Shown one piece after another: positions 50,624 through 60,755 of a DNA stretch of 64,000 bases. The position numbers were made by a program, and so were the translations under genes. The stretch is from Branchipolynoe longqiensis. Lineage: Eukaryota; Annelida; Polychaeta; Phyllodocida; Polynoidae. The stretch is taken from positions 45,774,849-45,838,848 of the forward strand of contig CM059202.1 of assembly GCA_030323885.1 (NCBI GenBank), given 5' to 3'. A model generated the notes under the pieces. The model worked only from the letters and a program-made list of their open reading frames with translations. It was not told the origin of the DNA and searched no databases. Numbering within the stretch: position 1 is the stretch's first letter; every line of letters begins with the position of its first letter.

Positions 50624-50935
50624 GGTCCTGGCAACACCTAAGGTCATATCAGGACGGGTACCGACTTGTGACATTGTGTACTCATGGCGATTTTATAGTG
50701 CTGCCCCACTAAGAAATCAGGCTGCCAGCACCAAGACCCAATATCCCACTCAGTCACATTATCCTGACACCGAGCTCACCAGTCCTTGCCATGTCCTAAT
50801 AATGCCGAGCACCTGGCTAGGAAGCGACAAGTATCAATTTATAAATCATTAGTTTGACTCGGACAGGGAATTGAACCCCCGACCTTCTGCACGGGAAGCC
50901 TGCGCTCTAATGATTTGGTCACTGCGTCCGGTAGG
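50624..50935 (-). mobile_element. SINE-A, full length (right of a tail-to-tail pair)
   Basis: Starts with the tail complement 'TCCTGGCAACACCTAAGGTC' and ends with the head complement 'GGTCACTGCGTCCGG'. With the neighbour it forms an inverted repeat of ~310-bp arms. Confidence 0.88.
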
Positions 50936-50939
50936 CATA

Positions 50940-51823
50940 TGAATAATAAATAAATAAATAAAACATTTATATATCGCCCGATCCAGCAAGCCGTTCTCAG
51001 GCACTTTACATAACAAACAAATATACAGGAAAATAAATTTCACCTAGTTAAAAGCAGATTTAAACAAATGTGTCTTAAGACCTTTTTTAAAAGCACCAAC
51101 AGATTTACAATCTGTGATATATCCTGGCAGAGCATTCCACAGTCTCGGGGCAGCAATACTAAAAGCACGATCCCCAAAGCCTTTGAGTCTGCTCCGAGGA
51201 ACTGCTAACTGGCTGGAGACTGTGGAGCGCAGTGTTCGAACATTTGTTCTCTCCTGGAGCATATCTCATATATTCTAGAGCCTGATCATGCAAGGCATGA
51301 TATACAAGAAGCAGCACCTTGAAATCAATTCTCTTCTCCACCGGGAGCCAGTGTAATGATTTCAGCACAGGAGTGATGTGATCAAATTTCTTTGTACCCA
51401 TCAACAACCTGGCAGCCACATTCTGTATACGTTGCAGTTTTGAGATACTTGACAGCGGCAGACCATACAAGAGAGCATTACAATAATCCAGGCGTAAACC
51501 AATGAAAGCATGAGTAACCTTCTCTAACGAGTCATGTGTCAGGGCATCCTTGATGGATCAGAGATGTCTCAGTTGCATAAATGATGTCCCACACACCGTC
51601 TTGATGTGATTAGACATATAAGAGTATTGTCAAATATCACACCAAGGTTACAGACTGACTCACTAGCTTGAACACTAGCATCACCAATTCTGAGATTGGT
51701 TTCATGTAGCCTATCAGTGAAACAGGGAGTGGAGATGACTAAAACTTCAGTTTTCTCATCATTGAGTTTGAACATATTTTTCCTCATCCACTCTCTAATA
51801 TCACCAACACATTTCTCCATTAA
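50940..51823 (-). mobile_element. CR1/L2-like LINE, 5'-truncated 3' end
   Basis: Minus strand from ~51823 to ~50940: end of the RT frame (see pseudogene), a short 3' UTR 'GCCTGAGAACGGCTTGCTGG', 'ATCGGGCGATATATAAATG' and a (TTTA)n-like end. This compact '..ATATAAAT' finish is common in CR1/L2-group elements. Confidence 0.75.
51044..51820 (-). pseudogene. LINE RT C-terminal part, frame-disrupted
   Basis: Three blocks in different frames: 51820-51569 ('WMRKNMFKLNDEKTEVLV', 'SVCNLGVIFDNTL', the RT thumb entry), 51470-51159 ('YGLPLSSISKLQRIQNVAAR', 'LHWLPVEKRIDFKVLLLVY') and 51262-51044 ('GDRAFSIAAPRLWNALP', 'FKKGLKTHLF'). These are highly characteristic of CR1/L2/Rex-type ORF2 ends. The polymerase palm is missing and at least two frame shifts are present. 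Confidence 0.88.
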
Positions 51824-51894
51824 CCCTAGATGTTGCTAGGATGTAAAACAGGAAACCAAACCAAATCTTACGCCCACATGGGAGTGCGGGTGCG

Positions 51895-52020
51895 AGGGTA
51901 GGAGAGGGAGTGGGAGGGAGGGAGGGAGGGAGGGAGGGAGGGAGGGAGGGAGGGAGGGAGGGAGGGAGAGGCAGAGTGGGAGGCAGGGAGGGAGAGAGGG
52001 AGAGAGGGAGGGAGGGAGGA
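51895..52020 (+). repeat. (GGGA)n microsatellite
   Basis: Near-perfect GGGA repeats, ~125 bp, upstream of a GC-rich promoter-like island. Confidence 0.92.
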
Positions 52021-52309
52021 TGGCGCGCGCTGATTGGTCGAGCCGGGCGATAAAGGGGGCGGATCCATGCCCAGCCCGTCACTAAAGGATCCACCAGGTG
52101 GCACTGTGCCCGTCAGTCCGCGCCTTACCGCCGTCTAAGTGTGCCAAAAGAAGTGTGCTTCGCCGCAGATCTCTCAGCAGGGGCACGTCGTCGGACAGCA
52201 AGACAGGGGCGCCACCAGCGGCCGGACACTAGTACTACTTACAGACCACCACCCGGCCAGCACTCAGCTCCGTCCCGACTCGAGTCACGTGACCGACCGA
52301 TCGACTTAG
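52021..52309 (+). promoter_or_regulatory. Candidate host promoter and first exon
   Basis: Within 290 bp of GC-rich, apparently single-copy DNA: CCAAT box in reverse (ATTGG 52033-52037), 'GATAAAG' TATA-like at ~52049, GC box GGGGGCGG 52055-52062, a consensus CTCF motif 52091-52104, Inr-like 'GTCAGTCC' ~52111, an E-box 'TCACGTGA' ~52285, and 'CTTAG|GTGAGT' at 52305-52315, a near-perfect splice donor. Together this looks like a promoter with a non-coding first exon reading rightward. No downstream exon is visible here. Confidence 0.45.
52091..52104 (+). promoter_or_regulatory. CTCF consensus motif
   Basis: CCACCAGGTGGCAC satisfies every position of the core consensus CCASYAGRKGGCRS. Confidence 0.55.
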
Positions 52310-52315
52310 GTGAGT

Positions 52316-52484
52316 CGCATTTTAATTTAATTTTCAGTTTGTTAAATTATTGTATTCTCTTTTTTTAATTTTTTTTTATATTAAAGCTGCATAGTTCAAT
52401 GGTTTTGAGTTTCAGTCATATTTTTAAATAGATAAATGTACCAGGCTGGTGGTTATGATCTACCTTACTTTGGAGCGCTCGGCA
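52316..52484. other. No gene seen
   Basis: AT-rich sequence that would be the start of an intron if the donor at 52309 is used. Confidence 0.35.
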
Positions 52485-52800
52485 CGGTAGCCTAATCGGT
52501 AGAGCGTGGGCCACGTGTGCGGAAGGTTGGGAGTTCGGTTTCCTGTCCAGTAAAACCAATGACTTTAAAATTGATACTTTTCGCTTCCTAGTCTGGCGCT
52601 CGGCATTAATAGGATAGGGCAAGGACTGGTTAGCTCAGTGTCAGGCGTAAGTGACTGACTGAGTGGGATATTGGGTCATGGTGCCGGTGGCCTGATTTCC
52701 CAGTGGGGCAGCACTATAAAGTGACCATGAGTATGCACTGTCACAAGTGGGTACCCCTCCTGATTTGACCTTAGATGTTGCCAGGACCCTCCCACCACCT
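52485..52800 (+). mobile_element. SINE-A, full length, with partial inverted tail
   Basis: Head 'CTCGGCACGGTAGCCTAATC', body 'AAACCAATGACTTTAAAATT', tail 'GACCTTAGATGTTGCCAGGA'. An inverted tail fragment ('TCCTAGCAACATCTAAGGTC') follows at 52818. Confidence 0.85.
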
Positions 52801-52869
52801 GGTTTCCTGATGTTGTACGTCCTAGCAACATCTAAGGTCTAGATTGTGCCTGGGCATAAAACACCAATA

Positions 52870-53405
52870 AGCAACCAACCACCGTTACTTTAGTTGAAAG
52901 TAACTCTTATTTAAAGTTGCATAGTCCGATGGTTTTGAATTTCTGTATTTTTTCTGAGATAAATGTATTAGATCGATCACTAGTATCTACTTTACATTAG
53001 TTCAAAATTACTTTTATTTTAAATGGTAAACTTTTGAGATATTTTGAGTGCAAACATGGAAAATTAGCTTTGAGCAAGCTTGCTAAAACTCTGACACCAT
53101 AGACTTCTGCAGTAACAGGTTTAGTTAAATTGACTCAGTATTACCTTCTACGCAGAAACAAATGTTTAATAAGTGCATCAGTATCTAAGTTAGATATGTA
53201 GAATCAAATCTAGATAATTGGTTTGGTTTTGAAAATTTGATATTTCATCGGACTCTGCAGCTTTAATGTGGCTAACTTTTGAGATTTCTGAAGTGCAAAT
53301 ATGTCAAATAAATTTCGGCAAGCACGCCAAAAATCTGACACCATAGGGCTACAGCGGTAACGGGTTCTGTTAGATTGCCTCAGCTTTAAAAGAAAGGGAG
53401 ACAAG
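52870..53405. other. Unassigned, with a diverged internal duplication
   Basis: 'TTTGAGATATTTTGAGTGCA' (53033) and 'TTTTGAGATTTCTGAAGTGC' (53277), each followed ~50 bp later by 'CTGACACCATAG', suggest two diverged copies of a ~245-bp unit. A related text occurs at 61083 on the other strand. No gene. Confidence 0.5.
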
Positions 53406-53410
53406 ATTTG

Positions 53411-53695
53411 GTTGGTTGGTTGTTGGAGTTTTGCGTCCTAGCAACATCTAATTTCATATCAGGATGGGTACCTACCGACTTGTAACAGTGCGCAATCATA
53501 GCAACTTTATAGTGCTGCCTCGCAGGGAGACCAGGCCACCAGCACAATGACCTCATATCCCACTCAGTCACATTATCCTGACACTGAGCTAGCCAGTCCT
53601 TGCCCTATCCTAATAATGCCGAGCACCTGGCTAGGAAGCGACAGGTATAATGTTTAAGTCCTTGCTTTGACTCAACCAGGGTTTGAAGACACAGA
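53411..53695 (-). mobile_element. SINE-A, head truncated
   Basis: 'TCCTAGCAACATCTAATTTC' to 'GTCCTTGCTTTGACTCAACC', i.e. tail and body; the tRNA head is cut at 'CAGGGTTTGAAG'. Confidence 0.82.
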
Positions 53696-53707
53696 AGAAA
53701 GTAGTAT

Positions 53708-54012
53708 ACATTTCTCTGTGGCGGGGTGGTTAGAGTGCCTGATTTTTTTCTAGGTCGGACTCCTAATCTGAAGGTCGATGGTTTGATTCCCCGTGCCCCC
53801 ACCTATGCCAATTTGGATTTCCACCGCTGTGTCTAACTTACAGCTTCATCAAAGGCCAGTTGCTCTCATACCATGTCTATGTGGTGTGGGAGGTTAAAAA
53901 TCCCTTGGGTCGGTAAAAGTGTAGGCTCGGGCTTTCTATTGACAAACTGTCTAATGGTGAAAACAAGTCAATTCAGACTTATCCATAACAGGCAGTATAA
54001 ATCTTCAAGAAA
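53708..54012 (+). mobile_element. SINE-B, full length
   Basis: 'TTTCTCTGTGGCGGGGTGGT', B box 'GATGGTTTGATTCCCC', body as at 47540, ending 'GGCAGTATAAATCTTCAAGA' and an A-rich tail. Confidence 0.88.
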
Positions 54013-54227
54013 AAGCAAACAACAAAAAATACTATTAGTATTAGGTTGTGTGTCACAATCTACTTGCCCTTAGTTGACCACAACTTCTGGTTCCTGACTA
54101 ATGATTCCATTTAAAGGGTATTGGACATGAAAACATGCAACTTTACACTTCCTGTCGGTGCGCACATTGAAATGCTGGATGTAGGCTTTTGCTTAGTCAT
54201 TATCGAGCACAGTACCAAATTACAATA

Positions 54228-54728
54228 CAGTACTACCCCGTTAAACCAAGCTCGGTTAAACCAAACCATCGGTTAACCCAAACGATCAGTTAATCCAAAC
54301 TTTTTTCGGCGGCCCGGCAAAATACTACCATTTATCATATAAAAAAGTTGGTTAAACCAAAGTCGGTTAATCCAAAGTATCGGTTAATCCAAACAAAATT
54401 GTTGGGCCCAAGGCCACTTCCGGTACGGTTAAACCAAACTTTCATGTGGTTATAAGGTCAACTGAGACTTTTTTATATGATATATGGTAGTATATTGCTG
54501 GGCCGCTGAAAAAAGTTTGGATTAACTGATCGTTTAACGGGTTATACTGTATATGCATAAAAAACAATAATCAAAGTGTCCACATACATTGTATATTACA
54601 TTCATAATGCACCCACGTTCTTGAAAATCCAAGTCAAAGTTGAAGCCAAAACTCGGTTAAACCAATGATCGGTTAATGCAAACAAATTTCTAGGGTTCCT
54701 TCAAGTTTGGCTTAACGGGGTTATACTG
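54228..54728. mobile_element. P2: compound pogo-like MITE
   Basis: TA-flanked 'CAGTACTACCCCGTTAAACC', inner right end at 54549, outer right end 'GGCTTAACGGGGTTATACTG' at 54728 followed by TA. Same double-ended organisation as P1. Confidence 0.82.
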
Positions 54729-54774
54729 TAACTGTTCAATGAGCACACAGATATCTATGTTAGAGTGCTTGGTT

Positions 54775-55000
54775 TTTTGGAGTTTCACGTCCTGGCAACG
54801 TCTAAGGTCATATCAGGATGGGTACCTACAGACTTGTGACAGTGCCCACTCATGATGACTTTATAGTGCTGCCCCACTAGGAGACCAGGGCACCAGCACC
54901 ATCACCTGATATCCCACTCAGTCACATTATCCTGTCACTGAGCTAAACAGCCCTTGCTCTATCCTATTAATTCCGACCGCCTGGCTAGGAAGCGACAAGA
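54775..55000 (-). mobile_element. SINE-A, head truncated
   Basis: Tail complement 'TCCTGGCAACGTCTAAGGTC', body to 'TAGGAAGCGACAAGAT'. Confidence 0.82.
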
Positions 55001-55024
55001 TAAAAGTAGATTATATTATCTTGA

Positions 55025-55240
55025 ACCAGACGGAATGCCCGAATGAGTTAGAGCATCCGTCTCCTGTGTTGGTAGATCATGGGTTCGAATCCTAGTCGAG
55101 TCAAACCAATGACTTAAAAATTGATACTTGACGCTTCCTAGCCAGGTGCTCGACATTATTAGGATAGGGCAAGGAGCAGTGGAATGAGGAAGACGAGTCG
55201 TCTGTGACTGAAATTTCCCCTGCTTAAACAACTAATGTAC
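55025..55240 (+). mobile_element. SINE-Ab copy
   Basis: 'CAGACGGAATGCCCGAATGA' head, 'GGGTTCGAATCCTAGTCGAG', then the alternative ending 'AGCAGTGGAATGAGGAAGAC', 'GCTTAAACAACTAATGTACC' and poly-A. Identical layout to 37728. Confidence 0.83.
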
Positions 55241-55549
55241 CAAAAAAAAACACCCCAAAAAACAATCTAATTTATTTATCTCTGAAAGATGACATCAAAA
55301 CTATCAAAACCACAACTTTAAATAATTCTCCAATAGGCAGTCCAATAACCTTTAGTACATTTCAGTTAATAATTGTTGAATTGACACTCCCAAAAACTCT
55401 TTGTCTACTTCACTTAATAATTCTCCAATTGTCAGTCCAATATCTCTGGTGTATTTCATTTAATAATTGGTCAGTTGTCATTACAATTCACCTCATTACG
55501 TACAAAAGTCTACATAACCGCGATTAAATGCAGGGAGACCAGAGTCTTG
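55241..55549. other. Unassigned, weak tandem repeats
   Basis: 'TTAATAATTCTCCAATAGGC' and variants ('AATAATTGTTGAATTG', 'AATAATTCTCCAATTGTC', 'AATAATTGGTCAGTTG') recur about every 60 bp at 55320-55480. Confidence 0.55.
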
Positions 55550-55895
55550 CAAAGACCCTATAATACTAAGACGGCTCACTCCCTATCTCTCCCGTGGTAA
55601 TGTAAATTTCACAGTGCCACCTTGTGGTTGGTGTTTCATGTGTAAACACATACAATTATATTATACATGAGATAGCTAAGTATGAATACACATCAATATG
55701 AAATTGCTATGAACAAATACACATCATCATCATCATCGCCATCATCACACATCTTTCACATTCATATATACATTTATACATATAATATAGCGACTGTTTA
55801 ACCAAGAGAACAGCCAGCGCGTCAAGTGGTGGGTTTGATCATTTTGATTACACAGTACAGGCTGAGTGAGCCCTCTTAGTATTATAGGGTCTTTG
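55550..55895. mobile_element. X1: MITE with CAAAGACCCTATAATACTAAG ends
   Basis: TIRs 'CAAAGACCCTATAATACTAA' and 'TTAGTATTATAGGGTCTTTG', extending over ~32 bp. Flanks AGTCTTG (55543-55549) and AGTCTTA (55896-55902) look like a 6-7-bp duplication. Non-coding. Contains a CTCF-like motif (complement of 55614-55627) and a CAT/ATC run. Confidence 0.8.
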
Positions 55896-55994
55896 AGTCT
55901 TAGCGCTGAAAAGATTAATTAAAATAACGAGTTGCCAACAACAACAGCAACAACAGCAGCAGCAACAGTTAGGGGGAGCTACAAATTGTACGAC

Positions 55995-56325
55995 AGGGCG
56001 CGGTAGCCTAATCGATAGAGCGCGGGCCTCGCGTCCGGGAGATCGAGAGTTCGGTTCAGGGTCGAGTCAAACCAATGACTTTAAAATGTATTCTTGCCGC
56101 TTCCAAACCAGGCGCTCGGCATTAATAGGATATGGCAAATGACTGATTAACTCAGTGTCAGGATAATGTGACTGAGTGGGATATTGGGTCATGGTGCCGA
56201 CAGCTTGATTTCCCATTGGGGCAGCACTATAAAGTCGCCATGAGTGCGCCCTGTCACAAGTCGGCACCCGTCCTCATATGACCTCAGATGTTGCCAGGAT
56301 GTAAAACTCCAACAAACAACCAACC
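55995..56325 (+). mobile_element. SINE-A, full length (left of second tail-to-tail pair)
   Basis: 'GGGCGCGGTAGCCTAATCGA' head, body, tail 'GACCTCAGATGTTGCCAGGA'. Confidence 0.87.
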
Positions 56326-56388
56326 AAGAAAGTGTACAGACGGACTCACTGGAAACAGCGTAATTATTATGCAGTGCAAATAACTAGT

Positions 56389-56722
56389 TGTTGTTCATTA
56401 GGGTTTTATGTCCTGGCAACATTCAAGGTCATATCAGGACGGGTACTGAGTTGTGACAGTGCACACTCATAGCAAATTTATAGTGCTGCCCCACTGGGAG
56501 ACCAGGCTGCCAACACCATGACCCAATATCCTACTCAGCCACACTATCCTGCTACTAAGTTAACCAGTCCTTACCCTATCCTATTAATGCCAGACGCCAA
56601 GCTGGGTAGCGACAAGTATCAATTTTGCAAGTCATCATTTGACTCAGCCGGGGCTCAGATCCCCGATCTTCTGCATGGGAAGGGAGTGCTCTTACCGATT
56701 CGACCACCGCATCTGATGGCGT
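56389..56722 (-). mobile_element. SINE-A, full length (right of second tail-to-tail pair)
   Basis: 'TCCTGGCAACATTCAAGGTC' through 'CGATTCGACCACCGCATCTG'. Confidence 0.87.
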
Positions 56723-56964
56723 AAAATAACTAACTACCCGAGGCTAACATTCCATCGGAACAACACATAACAAAAGAACATTGCAGGATCACAACATGAT
56801 GTGCGCTTATCGCATATCTTATTGTCACATGCCATGAATATATGAGATATTAGAGATGAGATATGAGATATGTGCACTATGGGTCAGGTCTGACGAGGTT
56901 CTCTGCAGTCAATTCCACATATCTACTTTCAACTGTCACCCACCTCCACCCACCTCCACCGCAG

Positions 56965-57002
56965 AGAGCAATGTAAACCCAGCCTAAGGTTTACATTGCT
57001 CT
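56965..57002. other. Perfect 15-bp inverted repeat, 8-nt loop
   Basis: AGAGCAATGTAAACC (56965-56979) and GGTTTACATTGCTCT (56988-57002). Confidence 0.8.
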
Positions 57003-57109
57003 GTATGTGACCCAGGGCTTTAGAGTGACGTAGGCCAGAGAACACAGTTGAGTGTGTTTTCGATAGCGGAAAACTGAAACAGGCTTAGACACAGGGGGGG
57101 TGGGGGGAC

Positions 57110-57180
57110 TGACGTAGCTCAGGCGGTAGAGTGTCCATCTGTGAAGGTGTGAGTCATCCTATCGATCCTGCTCTAGGGCA
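57110..57180 (+). repeat. Degenerate tRNA-like SINE head
   Basis: 'GACGTAGCTCAGGCGGTAGA' (A box) and 'TATCGATCCTGCTCTAG' (B-box remnant). It does not close into a cloverleaf, so it is not a tRNA gene. Confidence 0.5.
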
Positions 57181-57199
57181 GCTGATAACTGGTTAGCGG

Positions 57200-57455
57200 A
57201 ATAAAAAGTAAAGCTTGTTCTATTTAACGACGCCTCTAGAGCACATTGATTTTGGTATCATCGGCTATTGGACATCAAACATATGGTCATTCTGATATTT
57301 CTTTGGAGGAAACCTGTTGCCACCACATAGGCTACTCTTTCCGAGAAGCAGCAAGGGGTCTTTTAGATGCACTTTCCCACAGACAGGAGAGCAGACACCA
57401 CAGCCTTTGAAGAACCAGTTGTGGACCACTGGTTACGTGGCAACAAATACTTAAT
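57200..57455 (+). mobile_element. SINE-C copy without insertion
   Basis: 'AGCTTGTTCTATTTAACGAC', 'CATCGGCTATTGGACATCAA', 'CTTTTAGATGCACTTTCCCA', 'CAGACAGGAGAGCAGACACC', 'CAGTTGTGGACCACTGG'. Its 3' head-like part is missing. Serves as the uninterrupted comparison for H3. Confidence 0.8.
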
Positions 57456-57545
57456 AAGTGCATCATTGGAGAGCGGCAGTCAAGTAATGAAAGCAGTCTT
57501 TGTCGCATCGCGACCGACAGCATGATGATGATGATGATAATGATG
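57456..57545 (+). mobile_element. LINE 3' end fragment with (ATG)n
   Basis: 'GAAAGCAGTCTTTGTCGCAT', 'CGCGACCGACAGCATGATGA'; same 3' end as 18430-18475 and the complement of 12841-12880. Confidence 0.7.
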
Positions 57546-57769
57546 ATCTAACTTAGTGATTTAGGTTCGAATCTACATAACTGTGGGTATTTTTTAAAGT
57601 GATACTATTATCGAACTTTAAACTCTTAAAAGCATTTACTGACCAATTGGTAGACATCAACTAACATGCTCCACAGGATGCTTTGCCCTTGGTTACCCCT
57701 GGTTACCCCAGCGCTGGCAATTCATCTGCACCTCGGATGGTGGAAGCAACATATTAGTTGAAAGCCGTC

Positions 57770-58155
57770 TGCACTGACCTCTCAGGCAAGGAGCCACATA
57801 GACAGGTAGGCATGGATAGGGTGATGACATCAGGGAGCCATGGTAGTGTAATGGTTAGCGTGCTAGCACCAGATTGGCAAAAAGTGTGGGCTTCAATCCC
57901 GCTGTAGGCACAATATTTTCCATTTTCATCACCCCTACAACACTGGTTTCCGCGACCATGATCCTTAAAAGCTATGCACTGTATGGTTGTTGAATCTACC
58001 CTGTGTATGCATATATATGTAAGTGCGTTGCCTGTATGTATATAATTGTAAGCATTAAAAGCAGTTAGCATTAAAAGACTTACAATTCCAGGGGGACTAG
58101 TGTAGTAGTCTGCACTGACCTCTCAGGCAAGGAGCCACATAGACGGGTAGGCAGA
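57770..58155 (+). mobile_element. SINE-Q unit plus next leader
   Basis: Leader, 'AGCCATGGTAGTGTAATGGT', 'GGGCTTCAATCCC', body to 'TTACAATTCCAGGGGGACTA', then a second leader cut at 'GACGGGTAGGCAGA' by a SINE-A. The second unit resumes at 58490. Confidence 0.8.
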
Positions 58156-58482
58156 TTGTTTGTTTGTTTGTTGTTTTACGTCCTAGCAACAGCTAAGGTC
58201 ATATCAGGACAGGTACCGACTTGTGACAGTGCACACTCATGGCGACTTTATAGTGCTGTCCCACTGGGAAACCAGGCCGCCGGCACCATGACCTGGTATC
58301 CCACTCAGTCACATTATCCTGACACTGAGCACACCAGTCCTTGCCCTGTCCTAATAATGCCGAGTGCCTGGCTAGGAAGCGACAAGTATCAATTTTTAAG
58401 TTATTGGTTTGACTCGACCCCACGATCTACCAACACGTGAGAAGGACGCTCTAACTCATTCGGCCATCCCGTCTGGTCTCAG
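58156..58482 (-). mobile_element. SINE-A inserted in a SINE-Q leader
   Basis: Flanked by GGTAGGCAG (about 58145-58153 and 58485-58493). Tail complement 'TCCTAGCAACAGCTAAGGTC', head complement 'CATTCGGCCATCCCGTCTGG'. A ~10-nt piece of the B-box stem is deleted. Confidence 0.85.
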
Positions 58483-58489
58483 GTAGGCA

Positions 58490-58585
58490 GAAGGGAGCCT
58501 AGGTGGTGTAATGGTTAGCATGACAACCCCGGAAAGGCAAAAAGTGTGGGTTCGAATCCTGCATTAGACGCTATATTTCCTGGTG
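58490..58585 (+). mobile_element. SINE-Q head resuming after the SINE-A insertion
   Basis: 'GGGAGCCTAGGTGGTGTAAT', 'GTGTGGGTTCGAATCCTGCA', then truncated after 'CTATATTTCC'. Confidence 0.75.
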
Positions 58586-58589
58586 CCTG

Positions 58590-58715
58590 GTTGTGGTTTC
58601 AAACACCTAGTTGAGTCAAATGAATGGCTTAAAATAGATACTCGTCACCACCTAACCAGGGCTCGGTGTCACTAGGATAGGACAAGGACTAGTGGAACGA
58701 GGAACATCAATAGAC
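58590..58715 (+). mobile_element. SINE-Ab fragment
   Basis: 'GTTGAGTCAAATGAATGGCT', 'TAGGATAGGACAAGGACTAG', 'TGGAACGAGGAACATCAA'. Confidence 0.6.
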
Positions 58716-58819
58716 TACATCACGGTTCGAACTGCGCATGCGCTGAAAACGGCGTTGGGAGCAAAGCAAAGGCGTACGCCCATTGAGTTTGCTGATACGC
58801 GTAGGGGAAAACTGGCATT

Positions 58820-59110
58820 TTATTCAAAATAACTAGAAATACATAACAATTTGACATAAACATGGACGCAATATAATAATATAATGAATATGTTTAAGAC
58901 ACAACTCTCCATAAACCATAGAATATAAATAAAAACATGAATACAATAAATAAAACTGACTCTGGCTATGGCTCTAACACTAGTCTGAGTGCCCAGATTT
59001 GTCTCAATCTAAATGTACATGGCATAAGATGTGCTGGTTATATTGATGTAAATGCAATGCTGGATAAAAGATTAATATCTTAATTTATTATATATATCCT
59101 ATGTTTCAAA
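58820..59110 (-). mobile_element. LINE 3' UTR copy (uninterrupted H4 target)
   Basis: 'GATTTGTCTCAATCTAAATG', 'TACATGGCATAAGATGTGCT' aligns with the sequence on both sides of H4 (41150-41180 and 41736-41750), with a single TAA. Confidence 0.6.
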
Positions 59111-59228
59111 CAAGAGCTGAGGTGAGCTGAAACTAGCACATTTCATAGCTGCACCCAGTGTATGCTTCTTGCGGCTCTGATGCATCCCACAATGCACCGT
59201 GCTGCTGGAACCGTGATGTAGTCTATAC

Positions 59229-59630
59229 AGGTATTCCAAGTTCCGCTGGTCCCTCAGGGAGGACTGAAGCTGTGACCCAGCATTCCGGGTCGCAGCTTCA
59301 GCTTACATGGCGGAAGGTGGGGGAGGCGGTGAACACACACACACATACACAAAGTGGTATTTTATTTAATGTAAAATATTTGAGACAATTTTTAACGCAA
59401 TCTACACTAGAAACACACGTATGACAAGAACACTCCCGGGTTTGGTCATCAGGAGACGTGTGGGTACAGGTGCAATATGAGTTTACGTTATAGCTTATAG
59501 ATTCTACAGTGAAAGACAGCGCTGACAGCAGCACCATCCTCACCTTCTGGGGAGTGAGCTGATGCTGTGACCCGGCGTACTGGGTCCCAGCTTCAGTCCT
59601 TCCTGAGGGACCAGTGCAACTAGGAAAACC
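59229..59630. repeat. Foldback: two ~95-bp inverted arms, each itself a hairpin
   Basis: Left arm ~59229-59325, right arm ~59530-59627 (complement). Shared 'GCTGGTCCCTCAGG.AGGAC' and 'TGAAGCTG.GACCCAG'. Inside the left arm, 59264-59278 pairs with 59287-59301 (14 of 15). Spacer ~200 bp with a CA microsatellite. Confidence 0.7.
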
Positions 59631-59634
59631 CATA

Positions 59635-60240
59635 AGCCCCGTTCATACACGCCCTTTAAGTCGGCTCAACTAGTTCGCCTTGTCTAGTTCGCCTCACATT
59701 CGCCGTGTGGACACTACGCTGAAGCGGATTAGGGCTGAGTCAATGCATCTAGTTCGCTTCAAGTAAACTGAGTTTGTTGATTTTCCGGTCCATCAAAAGT
59801 GCATATTATATAATTTGGTCTATGAAACCGCTAGCTGTGCACAGATATTTTTTTCATCATTTATTTATAGGTTTTCACTGCCCAGCAGAAGTTTTGACCG
59901 TTCCAAAACAATATGACTCAGTCTATACATATCTAAGTCGAACCCACACTCTCTCGTGGCGATGTTGACTAACCGAAAGTGGCGCTGGTTAGGGGTTATA
60001 AGCCCCGTTCATACAGCACAACTTTAGGCCGAACTAGATGAGGCGAACTAGATGAGGCGAACTAGGCGTGAAAGTGTGTCGTATCCACACATCCAGTGCT
60101 TGGGGTGGTTTAAGCCGGAAATCGATATCTGCGCATGAGCAAGTCCATACTAACCAGCGCCACTTTCGGTTAGTCGACGTCGCCACGAGAGAGTGTGGGT
60201 TCAACCTAGAAATCCCGGTAGTGGTTCTTTAGGAGTTTCA
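59635..60240. mobile_element. H7: two overlapping H-type MITE copies, incomplete
   Basis: 'AGCCCCGTTCATACACGCCC' at 59635 and 'AGCCCCGTTCATACAGCACA' at 60001, both after TA. Internal 'CTAGTTCGCCT' and 'GATGAGGCGAACTA' motifs. The core matches H4, and is inverted between the two halves ('AACCAGCGCCACTTTCGG' versus its complement). Confidence 0.65.
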
Positions 60241-60461
60241 CTGGGGCTGGCGTCGAACTGGTAGAGAAGCGCAGACTTTCGCGAATCACCATAATTAACA
60301 CGTCATTGGAAGCTGTTGTTTAAGATGTCCTCCAAATGTCCGATAAATGTCCAAGATGCAGCCTAAGTGGCTTAAGTGGCCTATTAGTCATGACTTTAGT
60401 GATAGCCTACTAATACCATGAATCAACAACCAGAATCCACTACCCATTTAAGTGTAACTGG

Positions 60462-60755
60462 GCGTGGTGGCCTAGTCAGTAGAGCACTAGTCTCGTGTGC
60501 GGAAGGTCGGGAATTCGGTTCCCGTCAAGTCAAACCAATGACTTTAAAATTTATACTCGTCGCTTCCTAGCCAGGCGCTCGGCATTAATAGGATAGGACA
60601 AAGACTGGTTAGCTGAGTGTCAGGATAATATGACTGACTGGGATACTCATGGTGACTTTACAATGAGTGCACACTATCACAAATTGGTACCCGTCCTAAT
60701 ATATAACCTTAGATGTTGCCAAGACGTAAAACTCAAACAAACAAACATTTAAGTG
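60462..60755 (+). mobile_element. SINE-A with internal deletion
   Basis: 'CTGGGCGTGGTGGCCTAGTC' head, body, tail 'AACCTTAGATGTTGCCAAGA'; ~60 bp around the 'CCCAGTGGGGCAGCAC' segment is missing. Confidence 0.83.
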
